Positions 25,701 through 36,987 of a DNA stretch of 64,000 nt are shown here, piece by piece. The stretch lies in assembly GCA_018340375.1 (NCBI GenBank), contig JAFFJZ010000002.1:12976001-13040000 (forward strand). The letters are read 5' to 3'. Both the position numbers and the translations under genes were made by a program. How positions within the stretch are numbered: position 1 is the first letter of the stretch; each line of letters begins with the position of its first letter. Origin of the DNA: Gonatopus flavifemur. Lineage: Eukaryota; Arthropoda; Insecta; Hymenoptera; Dryinidae. The notes under the pieces were generated by a model, which did not search any database, was not told the origin of the DNA, and saw only the letters and a list, made by a program, of their open reading frames with translations.

Positions 25701-26843
25701 TCTATGATATGCTGGTAGAACTATCGATTTTCTATGATATGCTGGTCAGAACTATCGATTTTCCATGATCTGCTGGTCAGAACTATCGATTTTCTATGAT
25801 ATGCTGGTCAGAACTATCGATTTTCTATGATATGCTGGTCAGAACTGTCGATTTTCTATGATATGCTGGTCAGAACTATCGATTTTCTATGATATGCCGA
25901 TCAGAACTATCGATTTTCTATGATATGCTGGTCTGAACTATTGATTTTCCATGATATGCTGGTCAGAACTCTCCATTTTCTATGGTATGCTGGTCAGAAC
26001 TGTCGATTTTCTATGATATGCCGATCAGAACTATCGATTTTCTATGATATGCTGGTCAGAACTATTGATTTTCCATGATATGCTGGTCAGAACCCTCGAT
26101 TTTCCATGATATGCTGGTCAGAACTCTCCATTTTCTATGATATGCTGGTCAGAACTATCGATTTTCTATGATATGCTGGTAGAACTATCGATTTTCTATG
26201 ATATGCTGGTCAGAACTATCGATTTTCCATGATCTGCTGGTCAGAACTATCGATTTTCTATGATATGCTGGTCAGAACTATCGATTTTCTATGATATGCT
26301 GGTCAGAACTGTCGATTTTCTATGATATGCTGGTCAGAACTATCGATTTTCTATGATATGCCGATCAGAACTATCGATTTTCTATGATATGCTGGTCTGA
26401 ACTATTGATTTTCCATGATATGCTGGTCAGAACTCTCCATTTTCTATGGTATGCTGGTCAGAACTGTCGATTTTCTATGATATGCCGATCAGAACTATCG
26501 ATTTTCTATGATATGCTGGTCAGAACTATTGATTTTCCATGATATGCTGGTCAGAACCCTCGATTTTCCATGATATGCTGGTCAGAACTCTCCATTTTCT
26601 ATGATATGCTGGTCAGAACTATCGATTTTCTATGATATGCTGGTCAGAACTATCGATTTCCTATGATATGCTGGTCAGAACTGTCGATTTTCTATGATAT
26701 GCTGGTCAGAACTATCGATTTTCTATGATATGCCGATCAGAACTATCGATTTTCTATGATATGCTGGTCAGAACTATTGATTTTCCATGATATGCTGGTC
26801 AGAACTATCGATTTTCCATGATATGCTGGTCGGAACTCCCGAT
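19718..26843 (-). repeat. 31-bp satellite array, right block in inverse orientation (about 230 units)
   Basis: The same 31-bp unit as its reverse complement, read as GATATGCTGGTCAGAACTAT and onward. Units next to the centre (about 19720-20220) are the most diverged. A 28-bp deletion unit, GCTGGTAGAACTATCG, recurs about ten times between 20860 and 26171 in large copied blocks. A 2.5-kb segment starting near 22830 recurs near 25335. No single-copy DNA separates this block from the left block. Confidence 0.95.
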
Positions 26844-27330
26844 TCTCTGAGACTCCCAATTGACTCCCTGATTACTCCCAACATCAGAACTCTCGTTCCT
26901 TGACATCCTCACATGCCAATCAGCCGTAGAACTCCGGGATATAGTCCACTTCCAGCGGTTTCCCTGCGCTGCTACTACATCGTAGAAGAACTCCTCATGT
27001 CTCTTCATTTAATTCCCGAGAAAAATTTCTTAAGCACTCCTAGCATCAGAACTCCCTTGTTTTGACATCCTCGCATCCCAATCATCCCTAGAACTCCTAG
27101 ATATAGTCAATTTCCTTCCGTTACCCCTGCGATGCTGTCATATTGTAGAAGAACTCAGCATATCATTCCATTTAATTCCTGAAAAAAATTTCCTAAGCAC
27201 TTCTAGCATTAGAACTCCCTTGTTTTGACATCCTCGCATCCCAATCATCCCTAGAACTCCGAGATACAGTTCATTTCCATCCATTTTCCCTGCGATGCTG
27301 TCATATTGTAGAAGAACTTAGCATATCATT
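26844..27330 (-). repeat. Three subterminal modules of about 160 bp (right arm)
   Basis: Inverse counterpart of 15194-15684 with only scattered substitutions and short indels. The 67-codon minus-strand frame here belongs to the transposon arm and is not a gene. Confidence 0.8.
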
Positions 27331-27471
27331 TTTTCAAAATCGATTTTTTTCACAAATTTACCCGGAACTATTGTTGTAACTTATCAAGAACTGTAGAACT
27401 ATAGTGGATGCGACTAGAACTGGTGCTTTTTTGTGCGATGCTGACATTTGATATGCCAACTTCACAGACAC

Positions 27472-27480
27472 AATTGAAAC
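27472..27480. repeat. Right 9-bp target site duplication of the Foldback element
   Basis: AATTGAAAC lies directly after terminal CACAGACAC and pairs with 15044-15052. A further copy with its flank occurs at 33521-33529 because of the 6-kb duplication. Confidence 0.9.
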
Positions 27481-29753
27481 GCTAAAAAAATGTGAAACAT
27501 ATTTAGAAAGAAAAATCATCAAAATTAAGGTGCTGTAACAGATTGAAAAATTATTAAAGAAAAAACATATCGGTCGCAAGGATAATCGGATCATTGGAAG
27601 CTTACAAGTGTAGAGAAGCCTAATACGTGGTAAGAATTTCTCTCCGAAAGGAATGCTTTAAATCCCTCGGGGAGCCATCGAGGCTCAGATTAATTTTGAA
27701 ATCTCGTGGAGTTGAAGTTCCTTTGACGAGACCTATATTGTTTGTCTAGTGGAACTTAAATCATTTCCACACAGAAAGGAAAATAATACAAAAATTGACT
27801 GCGTTGACGATAATGAATCGTTTTGATTCTTCAAATTGAAAATCCACTTTTAGTTTAGGTACTGGAAAAGTTTGTTATACAAATTGTATTCTTTCCCTCC
27901 GTGTAGGACGATCCCATACTTCTGCGTGACCAGTTCCAGTTAACGTACAAACCGAAGAAGTATGAGATTGTTCTATTAGCTATATCAGCAGAATTTTTCG
28001 TTCAATGATCCCTGTTAGATTGATTTGTTCCGATCCGGAATAGCACACCAGGCCTTTCGTTGGCCTTTCTTGGCAGCATTTTTAGTCATGAAAATAGTTC
28101 ACTTTGATTTTTTAGAATTCGATAAATAATTCTTCATAACCTGAGTTCGCAATCCGTGAAATCTAGAAAAATTCTACTTACTTTATCGAAATAGCTTTTT
28201 TCTGATATGTATTCCAGATTTATTTAAAAATGCATGCATTTTTTCAAATTATATATAATTCAAATCCATCAGAAACAAATGATTATCAATCTGAATCCGA
28301 ACAAATTATCTGATTCAATAATTCATGTAAAATCAATGTTTTTCGGAACACTTCTTTACAAGAAAAACGATAAAATACTTCAATGTCGTTGACCTCTTTC
28401 GACTGCAGTAACCAGTGAGTATAGATATACATATACATAGGTATCAGAGATAACAGCAGAGAGGAGTATCATAGAAAGGATGAGTTAGAAGAGGAGGATT
28501 AACACAGGGTAGAAAAAGCATCAGAAAAAATAAGAGAAAAGGGAAGCGCCCTGATGTGGCGAGGCAAGGCGCATGGCACGCCACCGGGTATCAGTGTCAA
28601 TATGCAACGCAAGTTACGAGAACCCATTAAGGCTTTGCTCTGGCAAACCTTATTCTACTTTTACTCCTTCGTGGTGCATTCTCGCACGTGCGGGTGGGTG
28701 GGTGATTGAACATAAGCACGAGACAGAAGACAGTCACGTTTGAGCATTTCTACCGATATTAAATATATCTCTTTTATTAGATTTTTTTATTGTTGCAAAG
28801 TAAAACGGGTTTTTTTTTATGCATTATTTCTCTTCTTCTCCAATTCTTTTTGTCTTCTACAAAAAATAAAATATAAACATTCATTACTTATAAAAAATCT
28901 CCCCACAAATTTTTAGTTTCACATGAATGCAATTTCTGGTGATTACAAGATTATCTCCTTATTAACAATTCGTTCTCAGTAAACATGAATTTTTTTCATG
29001 TTAATTTTCTCGGTATATATAATGTTCTATTTTTTTATATTATAAGGTTCAGTAGTTATGATCTCCATTATATGCGAGAATTTGATTTAGCATGACATGT
29101 TTTCGAGTAATCTTAATCAAGGAATTCATCCTCAAGTGAGGTATATTACATGGATGTAGCAACATTCTAATTAATCTCATGCCTGATCTTGATATTATAA
29201 TCATACTCATGAATTCAAGTGTTCTTGTATAACCTGTATAAAAACTTGATCTATTGTGGTGTGAATATGGATTTGAATATATACAAAACATGTAGATACG
29301 ATTCATTATAATTGGTGATGAAACTATAAATGAAAATACAAAATGAACTGTTAATTGGAATATTTGTTAATTAAATATTTCCAATAATCTAATAAAATCT
29401 ATTGAATTGGATTTTAAAACATGAAATGAGTAAAGAAAACATTCAAATATTCTCTTGGAACCCAAATACTTTGAATTTGAAGGTTGAAAGAAGGAAATTT
29501 CTTAAAATAATAAAATATGTATAGTATTTGATAATGACTATAGTTTTTTCGTCAGACCAAAAGGATTTTTGAAACACTTATGTGGAAAAATCTTTCAAAG
29601 TATATATAATTTATACATAATAACATATAAACTCCATTGAATAATATACAAATTATATGTATTCTGAAAAATGTTCTATTTGGGTGAATCAAGGTTTACA
29701 CAGAGAAAAATGGTCAATTAGCGCTGTTAAGATTAGTTTCAATTAGAATGATA
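27481..29753. other. Non-coding flank with a GC-rich island
   Basis: AT-rich DNA without a recognised gene. About 28545-28745 is strikingly GC-richer, with GCGCCCTGATGTGGCGAGGC, a GCACGTGC E-box palindrome near 28684 and a GGGTGGGTGGGTG run. In the second copy (34575-34780) a 62-codon frame appears only because a T run is one shorter, so coding use is doubtful. A promoter or conserved non-coding element is possible. The remainder of this flank shows nothing recognisable. Confidence 0.35.
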
Positions 29754-29961
29754 CACTGAGAAAAAGGAGAGTGAACACTACACGAGACAGTTGGATACGT
29801 TTGAACACAATTAGCAACTGAATTGTATATATTCAAATACGTACTTCGTTTGTCTAAACAGATTTGAAACAAGTAGATACTGTTCTCAATTGAGCAACTA
29901 ACTGTATTTAAACGTATCCAACGGTCTCGCGTAGTGCACTACACTTCCGTTTTCCTTAGTG
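29754..29961. mobile_element. MITE, CACTGAGAAAA type
   Basis: CACTGAGAAAAAGGAGAGTG at the left is mirrored by CACTTCCGTTTTCCTTAGTG at the right. Inner arms CAGTTGGATACGTTTGAA and TTTAAACGTATCCAACGG also pair. It is 208 bp and non-coding. The duplicate is at 35787-35994. Confidence 0.75.
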
Positions 29962-30955
29962 TATAACTTGAATAATTTGAAATATTCACATGCTTGATCT
30001 CGCAAACTGTTCGTCAAAGTACAACGCAAATCGAAGCCAAGACGATCGATTTTCCTCCTGAATGAAGGGAGAAATAAGGTAGCAGGAACTAATTAAAATA
30101 AAACTCTGAACAATATTAATTTTCATCTGTTCATCTATCTATTTCAACTGAATTCAATCAATCCAACTCGATCTCCGTTTGCAATTCGGAATATTGACAT
30201 GAATAATCTGTTCACTAACGTTTATTATCACATATTCTGATTTGAAATCATTATATATTCCATCAAAGTAACGTCTTGGTGAGTAAAGATGATGGGGGTT
30301 TCAAAAAGAGGGGAGCATAAACTGCTATCCAGTCTTTGATAAGAAATCTGTCCATTATTAAATGAGAGGGGAGTGAATGTTTTCGAGAACGTGGCATAGC
30401 TTCTAATCAACGCTTGGCTGTACTAATTATCCCTTTTTTTTCTATCGAAAATAATCAAAAACAAAGTCTCTTGGTTGTATCGAGTAATGAAATATAATAT
30501 GGCACTGAGTTTACAATCACATTAGCAATTTTGTTTGTCGTATTGAAATTTAGAATTTTCAAAATGTTCAGAGGGAATATTTAGAAAAATATTTCTGTAA
30601 ATTCACTGTAAGGAATATTTATGCGATCAAGCAAAAATCTGCAGCCTAAAGCTAGCAGCCGAATGTCATAATTCCTATATAAAATGTTCATTACAGATTT
30701 GATGATCTGGAACGTTTACACGGAGAAAAAAACTAGCAATAATATCGCTGGATCGACAATAAACTATTGTTATATATCAACCCACAATAAAATCGTAGAA
30801 ATATCGTTCAAGATTGTTGTATTGGCAATTTTATTGTTAACAAGACAACTATGTGTTGTTAGAAGAACAAAAATTATTGTACATCTGATTGTGAAGGAAT
30901 TGTGGAATTCCTTTTTTTACTCTGAAATGTATATAAATTCATCTTTTCTCCTTAA

Positions 30956-31830
30956 GGGACTAGTACCGGTTTCAAGACTAAAAAACGACCCATATTTGAA
31001 CTCTTTGTTTCTTGTTTCTTTTATTACAAAACTTTATACAAGCTCTTGCCTTCAATTTGTACATCTTTTGGGAGCGTATACAAATTTTTTTCCTTTTCTT
31101 TCATCGATCATTATTTACTACAAAGCGCCAAAGTCGAGTCCTCGAAAATGAGACCCTCACACTACGCTGAAATAATCTCAAAACTGGCATGTCTCAAACA
31201 GAAATTTCAAGTAGCGTTTCAAAGAGAAAGGTAGTTTACATCGTAATTCACCACCTATTTATGAAAAATTGAAAAAAAAAAAACACAAAATGACGGCTTT
31301 GTGAAAAAAACGATGTAAAAAACACGGATTTTTCCACCTTTTTTCCCTTTGCCAAATTTTTTTTCACCAATTTTTCTGCAATTCTTTGGTGAATTACGGT
31401 AGAGGAGATCAAAATAAACAAATGCACCAAGAATAAAACAAATCTATCTAGTGGTTGCGGAGAATAAATCAGCGCAGTTTGGAAAAATTCTATTTTGAGT
31501 AAAACGCGTTTGAAGTTTTACGATAAATTTTAAGAACATTTGAATTACTAAAACTCTCCAAGGATGGGCATTCTTGTACTCCCGGAGTATTTTCAGTAAG
31601 GAATACTTCTTGTTGACCCCATATGACAACATATTTTACACAAGACAAGAAAGTACTCCACTGAAAGTACTCCAGGAGTACGAAAATACTCCCGGCTGCC
31701 CATCCCTGCAACTCTCTTATTTTTTCGAATTTCATTACCAAATTTCAGGAGGTGATTTTTGAAGGTATAACCTTACATGAAATGTTATAGAAAAATAAAT
31801 TTTTTCAAAATTCCAACTGGTACTAGTCCC
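30956..31830. mobile_element. TTAA-flanked element, 875 bp
   Basis: The left end TTAAGGGACTAGTACC and the right end GGTACTAGTCCCTTAA are perfect inverses. TTAA stands at both borders (30952-30955 and 31831-31834), the target preference of piggyBac-type elements. No transposase frame is present. A second transposon is nested at 31559-31708. A 155-codon frame (30684-31151) crosses the left border and is therefore accidental. Confidence 0.7.
31559..31708. mobile_element. Nested hAT-type MITE, 150 bp
   Basis: Termini CAAGGATGGGCA and TGCCCATCCCTG resemble the CAGGGATGGGCA ends common in hAT elements. Flanking 8-mers AAACTCTC (31551-31558) and CAACTCTC (31709-31716) match at 7 of 8 positions. The arms pair through CCGGGAGTATTTTC. 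Confidence 0.75.
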
Positions 31831-31834
31831 TTAA

Positions 31835-32620
31835 ACATCGTTGCCCTTTAATATTCGATGAATTCATCGTAAAAGAAAACTTCATAAACGATTCATACTT
31901 TCTACCTGTACAGTATGAATCAAACGTATGATTAGTCTCAACAATATGACATCTCGAAAAGATAGGTATTCTGTTCTTTCGCCACCCTAATAATATCATC
32001 GGTAAAACACAGCACCAAATGTACAAGAATACTCTCCTTTTGCCGTGTTCGAAAGTACCGTTGGAAGGAACACCAACACCACCTTTAAAAATTTTCTATG
32101 AAAGACAAAATATAATATATGCGAATTTTTACATATATTTATATATTCATATCTTCAAGTGTTATTCGTTTATGAACAATTTGATAATGATATGATTCCT
32201 TTTTGAATTATATAATCAGTTATGAATAATTCATATTGTCGAAGAATTATGTATAAACAAATGAAGTATATGTATATATATATACATATATTGTTGTTCG
32301 AACCAACTCAGTTTTTTTTGGCTTGGAGAAAAGTTTCATTTTGAATTCTCAGATTATTCCTTCGATTGTAGGATGGGCTTTATAAATAAATAAATATATT
32401 CATAATGATATAAAATTAAAACCAGAATACATGAGAATACAGATTACATGAGAAATGCTTTTGTGAGAAGCATTGTTGTTTAAATAACAATATTATAATA
32501 ATTCAGAAATATACTTTTTGACAACTACATTCATACTGTAAGTACCACACTCCTATATTTGCACACTTTGAACCGAATCTTTGCTTACATGAAATTGCCC
32601 CGTATAATCATTAGCAACCT
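31835..32620. other. AT-rich non-coding DNA, nothing recognised
   Basis: No gene was seen. A TATATGTATATATATATACA palindrome lies near 32268. The same stretch recurs at 37869-38654. Confidence 0.45.
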
Positions 32621-33520
32621 CCATGATATGCTGGTCAGAACTCTCCATTTTCTATGATATGCTGGTCAGAACTATCGATTTTCTATGATATGCTGGTCAG
32701 AACTATCGATTTCCTATGATATGCTGGTCAGAACTGTCGATTTTCTATGATATGCTGGTCAGAACTATCGATTTTCTATGATATGCCGATCAGAACTATC
32801 GATTTTCTATGATATGCTGGTCAGAACTATTGATTTTCCATGATATGCTGGTCAGAACTATCGATTTTCCATGATATGCTGGTCGGAACTCCCGATTCTC
32901 TGAGACTCCCAATTGACTCCCTGATTACTCCCAACATCAGAACTCTCGTTCCTTGACATCCTCACATGCCAATCAGCCGTAGAACTCCGGGATATAGTCC
33001 ACTTCCAGCGGTTTCCCTGCGCTGCTACTACATCGTAGAAGAACTCCTCATGTCTCTTCATTTAATTCCCGAGAAAAATTTCTTAAGCACTCCTAGCATC
33101 AGAACTCCCTTGTTTTGACATCCTCGCATCCCAATCATCCCTAGAACTCCTAGATATAGTCAATTTCCTTCCGTTACCCCTGCGATGCTGTCATATTGTA
33201 GAAGAACTCAGCATATCATTCCATTTAATTCCTGAAAAAAATTTCCTAAGCACTTCTAGCATTAGAACTCCCTTGTTTTGACATCCTCGCATCCCAATCA
33301 TCCCTAGAACTCCGAGATACAGTTCATTTCATCCATTTTCCTGCGATGCTGTCATATTGTAGAAGAACTTAGCATATCATTTTTCAAAATCGATTTTTTC
33401 ACAAATTTACCCGGAACTATTGTTGTAACTTATCAAGAACTGTAGAACTATAGTGGATGCGACTAGAACTGGTGCTTTTTTGTGCGATGCTGACATTTGA
33501 TATGCCAACTTCACAGACAC
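32621..33520 (-). mobile_element. Truncated right end of the Foldback element (duplicate)
   Basis: It has about nine 31-bp units, the three 160-bp modules and the terminus CACAGACAC, followed by AATTGAAAC at 33521-33529. It has no left end, so it arose by the segmental duplication and not by transposition. Confidence 0.9.
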
Positions 33521-35786
33521 AATTGAAACGCTAAAAAAATGTGAAACATATTTAGAAAGAAAAATCATCAAAATTAAGGTGCTGTAACAGATTGAAAAAT
33601 TATTAAAGAAAAACATATCGGTCGCAAGGATAATCGGATCATTGGAAGCTTACAAGTGTAGAGAAGCCTAATACGTGGTAAGAATTTCTCTCCGAAAGGA
33701 ATGCTTTAAATCCTCGGGAGCCATCGAGGCTCAGATTAATTTTGAAATCTCGTGGAGTTGAAGTTCCTTTGACGAGACCTATATTGTTTGTCTAGTGGAA
33801 CTTAAATCATTTCCACACAGAAAGGAAAATAATACAAAATTGACTGCGTTGACGATAATGAATCGTTTTGATTCTTCAAATTGAAAATCCACTTTTAGTT
33901 TAGGTACTGGAAAAGTTTGTTATACAAATTGTATTCTTTCCTCCGTGTAGGACGATCCCATACTTCTGCGTGACCAGTTCCAGTTAACGTACAAACCGAA
34001 GAAGTATGAGATTGTTCTATTAGCTATATCAGCAGAATTTTTCGTTCAATGATCCCTGTTAGATTGATTTGTTCCGATCCGGAATAGCACACCAGGCCTT
34101 TCGTTGGCCTTTCTTGGCAGCATTTTTAGTCATGAAAATAGTTCACTTTGATTTTTTAGAATTCGATAAATAATTCTTCATAACCTGAGTTCGCAATCCG
34201 TGAAATCTAGAAAATTCTACTTACTTTATCGAAATAGCTTTTTCTGATATGTATTCCAGATTTATTTAAAAATGCATGCATTTTTCAAATTATATATAAT
34301 TCAAATCCATCAGAAACAAATGATTATCAATCTGAATCCGAACAAATTATCTGATTCAATAATTCATGTAAAATCAATGTTTTTCGGAACACTTCTTTAC
34401 AAGAAAAACGATAAAATACTTCAATGTCGTTGACCTCTTTCGACTGCAGTAACCAGTGAGTATAGATATACATATACATAGGTATCAGAGATAACAGCAG
34501 AGAGGAGTATCATAGAAAGGATGAGTTAGAAGAGGAGGATTAACACAGGGTAGAAAAAGCATCAGAAAAAATAAGAGAAAAGGGAAGCGCCCTGATGTGG
34601 CGAGGCAAGGCGCATGGCACGCCACCGGGTATCAGTGTCAATATGCAACGCAAGTTACGAGAACCCATTAAGGCTTTGCTCTGGCAAACCTTATTCTACT
34701 TTACTCCTTCGTGGTGCATTCTCGCACGTGCGGGTGGGTGGGTGATTGAACATAAGCACGAGACAGAAGACAGTCACGTTTGAGCATTTCTACCGATATT
34801 AAATATATCTCTTTTATTAGATTTTTTTATTGTTGCAAAGTAAAACGGGTTTTTTTTTATGCATTATTTCTCTTCTTCTCCAATTCTTTTTGTCTTCTAC
34901 AAAAATAAAATATAAACATTCATTACTTATAAAAATCTCCCACAAATTTTTAGTTTCACATGAATGCAATTTCTGGTGATTACAAGATTATCTCCTTATT
35001 AACAATTCGTTCTCAGTAAACATGAATTTTTTCATGTTAATTTTCTCGGTATATATAATGTTCTATTTTTTTATATTATAAGGTTCAGTAGTTATGATCT
35101 CCATTATATGCGAGAATTTGATTTAGCATGACATGTTTTCGAGTAATCTTAATCAAGGAATTCATCCTCAAGTGAGGTATATTACATGGATGTAGCAACA
35201 TTCTAATTAATCTCATGCCTGATCTTGATATTATAATCATACTCATGAATTCAAGTGTTCTTGTATAACCTGTATAAAAACTTGATCTATTGTGGTGTGA
35301 ATATGGATTTGAATATATACAAAACATGTAGATACGATTCATTATAATTGGTGATGAAACTATAAATGAAAATACAAAATGAACTGTTAATTGAATATTT
35401 GTTAATTAAATATTTCCAATAATCTAATAAAATCTATTGAATTGGATTTTAAAACATGAAATGAGTAAAGAAAACATTCAAATATTCTCTTGGAACCCAA
35501 ATACTTTGAATTTGAAGGTTGAAAGAAGGAAATTTCTTAAAATAATAAAATATGTATAGTATTTGATAATGACTATAGTTTTTCTGTCAGACCAAAGGAT
35601 TTTTGAAACACTTATGTGGAAAATCTTTCAAAGTATATATAATTTATACATAATAACATATAAACTCCATTGAATAATATACAAATTATATGTATTCTGA
35701 AAAATGTTCTATTTGGGTGAATCAAGGTTTACACAGAGAAAAATGGTCAATTAGCGCTGTTAAGATTAGTTTCAATTAGAATGATA

Positions 35787-35994
35787 CACTGAGAAAAAGG
35801 AGAGTGAACACTACACGAGACAGTTGGATACGTTTGAACACAATTAGCAACTGAATTGTATATATTCAAATACGTACTTCGTTTGTCTAAACAGATTTGA
35901 AACAAGTAGATACTGTTCTCAATTGAGCAACTAACTGTATTTAAACGTATCCAACGGTCTCGCGTAGTGCACTACACTTCCGTTTTCCTTAGTG
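35787..35994. mobile_element. MITE, CACTGAGAAAA type (duplicate)
   Basis: Copy of the 29754-29961 element inside the second tandem copy, with the same ends and length. Confidence 0.75.
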
Positions 35995-36987
35995 TATAAC
36001 TTGAATAATTTGAAATATTCACATGCTTGATCTCGCAAACTGTTCGTCAAAGTACAACGCAAATCGAAGCCAAGACGATCGATTTTCCTCCTGAATGAAG
36101 GGAGAAATAAGGTAGCAGGAACTAATTAAAATAAAACTCTGAACAATATTAATTTTCATCTGTTCATCTATCTATTTCAACTGAATTCAATCAATCCAAC
36201 TCGATCTCCGTTTGCAATTCGGAATATTGACATGAATAATCTGTTCACTAACGTTTATTATCACATATTCTGATTTGAAATCATTATATATTCCATCAAA
36301 GTAACGTCTTGGTGAGTAAAGATGATGGGGGTTTCAAAAAGAGGGGAGCATAAACTGCTATCCAGTCTTTGATAAGAAATCTGTCCATTATTAAATGAGA
36401 GGGGAGTGAATGTTTTCGAGAACGTGGCATAGCTTCTAATCAACGCTTGGCTGTACTAATTATCCCTTTTTTTTCTATCGAAAATAATCAAAAACAAAGT
36501 CTCTTGGTTGTATCGAGTAATGAAATATAATATGGCACTGAGTTTACAATCACATTAGCAATTTTGTTTGTCGTATTGAAATTTAGAATTTTCAAAATGT
36601 TCAGAGGGAATATTTAGAAAAATATTTCTGTAAATTCACTGTAAGGAATATTTATGCGATCAAGCAAAAATCTGCAGCCTAAAGCTAGCAGCCGAATGTC
36701 ATAATTCCTATATAAAATGTTCATTACAGATTTGATGATCTGGAACGTTTACACGGAGAAAAAAACTAGCAATAATATCGCTGGATCGACAATAAACTAT
36801 TGTTATATATCAACCCACAATAAAATCGTAGAAATATCGTTCAAGATTGTTGTATTGGCAATTTTATTGTTAACAAGACAACTATGTGTTGTTAGAAGAA
36901 CAAAAATTATTGTACATCTGATTGTGAAGGAATTGTGGAATTCCTTTTTTTACTCTGAAATGTATATAAATTCATCTTTTCTCCTTA

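Larger units (their letters stand above)
15053..27471. mobile_element. Giant Foldback-type transposon, 12.4 kb
   Basis: The left terminus GTGTCTGTGAAGTTGGCATA is matched exactly in inverse at the right terminus, and the roughly 630-bp outer arms are nearly identical. A 9-bp target duplication AATTGAAAC flanks the whole unit. Each arm consists of an outer unique part of about 140 bp, three modules of about 160 bp, and a long array of 31-bp repeats. The arms are unequal (about 4.7 and 7.8 kb) and meet directly at about 19717. There is no transposase ORF and no loop sequence, so mobilisation would need a helper. Drosophila FB elements are known for long inverted arms built of tandem modules including a 31-bp one, and for 9-bp duplications. 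Assigning this element to that type is inference from architecture, not sequence homology. Confidence 0.88.
26568..32620 (+). repeat. 6.05 kb tandem duplication, copy 1
   Basis: It begins inside the satellite at TCCATGATATGCTGG, crosses the right end of the Foldback element and its target duplication, and continues through 5.1 kb of flanking DNA to CATTAGCAACC. The next copy follows head to tail. The breakpoint shows 7 bp of shared sequence (TCCATGA) between the satellite and the unique DNA at 38654-38660. Confidence 0.9.

Noticed and set aside
15685..26843. CRISPR-like array of about 30-bp repeats
   Set aside because: The 31-bp units are directly contiguous with no unique spacers, flip orientation at the centre, and lie in eukaryotic DNA inside a transposon.
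26805..27008. 67-codon minus-strand ORF, identical at 32858-33061
   Set aside because: It lies wholly in the subterminal module of the Foldback arm and is duplicated with it. No domain or start context supports a gene.
15053..27471. The inverted array as a simple hairpin-read artefact
   Set aside because: The arms differ in length and unit order, and the outer ends carry a proper 9-bp target duplication in distinct flanking DNA. This is hard to explain by a folded read alone.
30684..31151. 155-codon plus-strand ORF, the longest in the window, repeated at 36717-37184
   Set aside because: It crosses the left border of the TTAA-flanked element and has AT-driven composition, so it is a chance frame. 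The two identical copies reflect the segmental duplication, not selection.
34595..34783. 62-codon ORF in the GC-rich island of copy 2
   Set aside because: The other copy has one more T and a broken frame, so reading-frame conservation is not supported.
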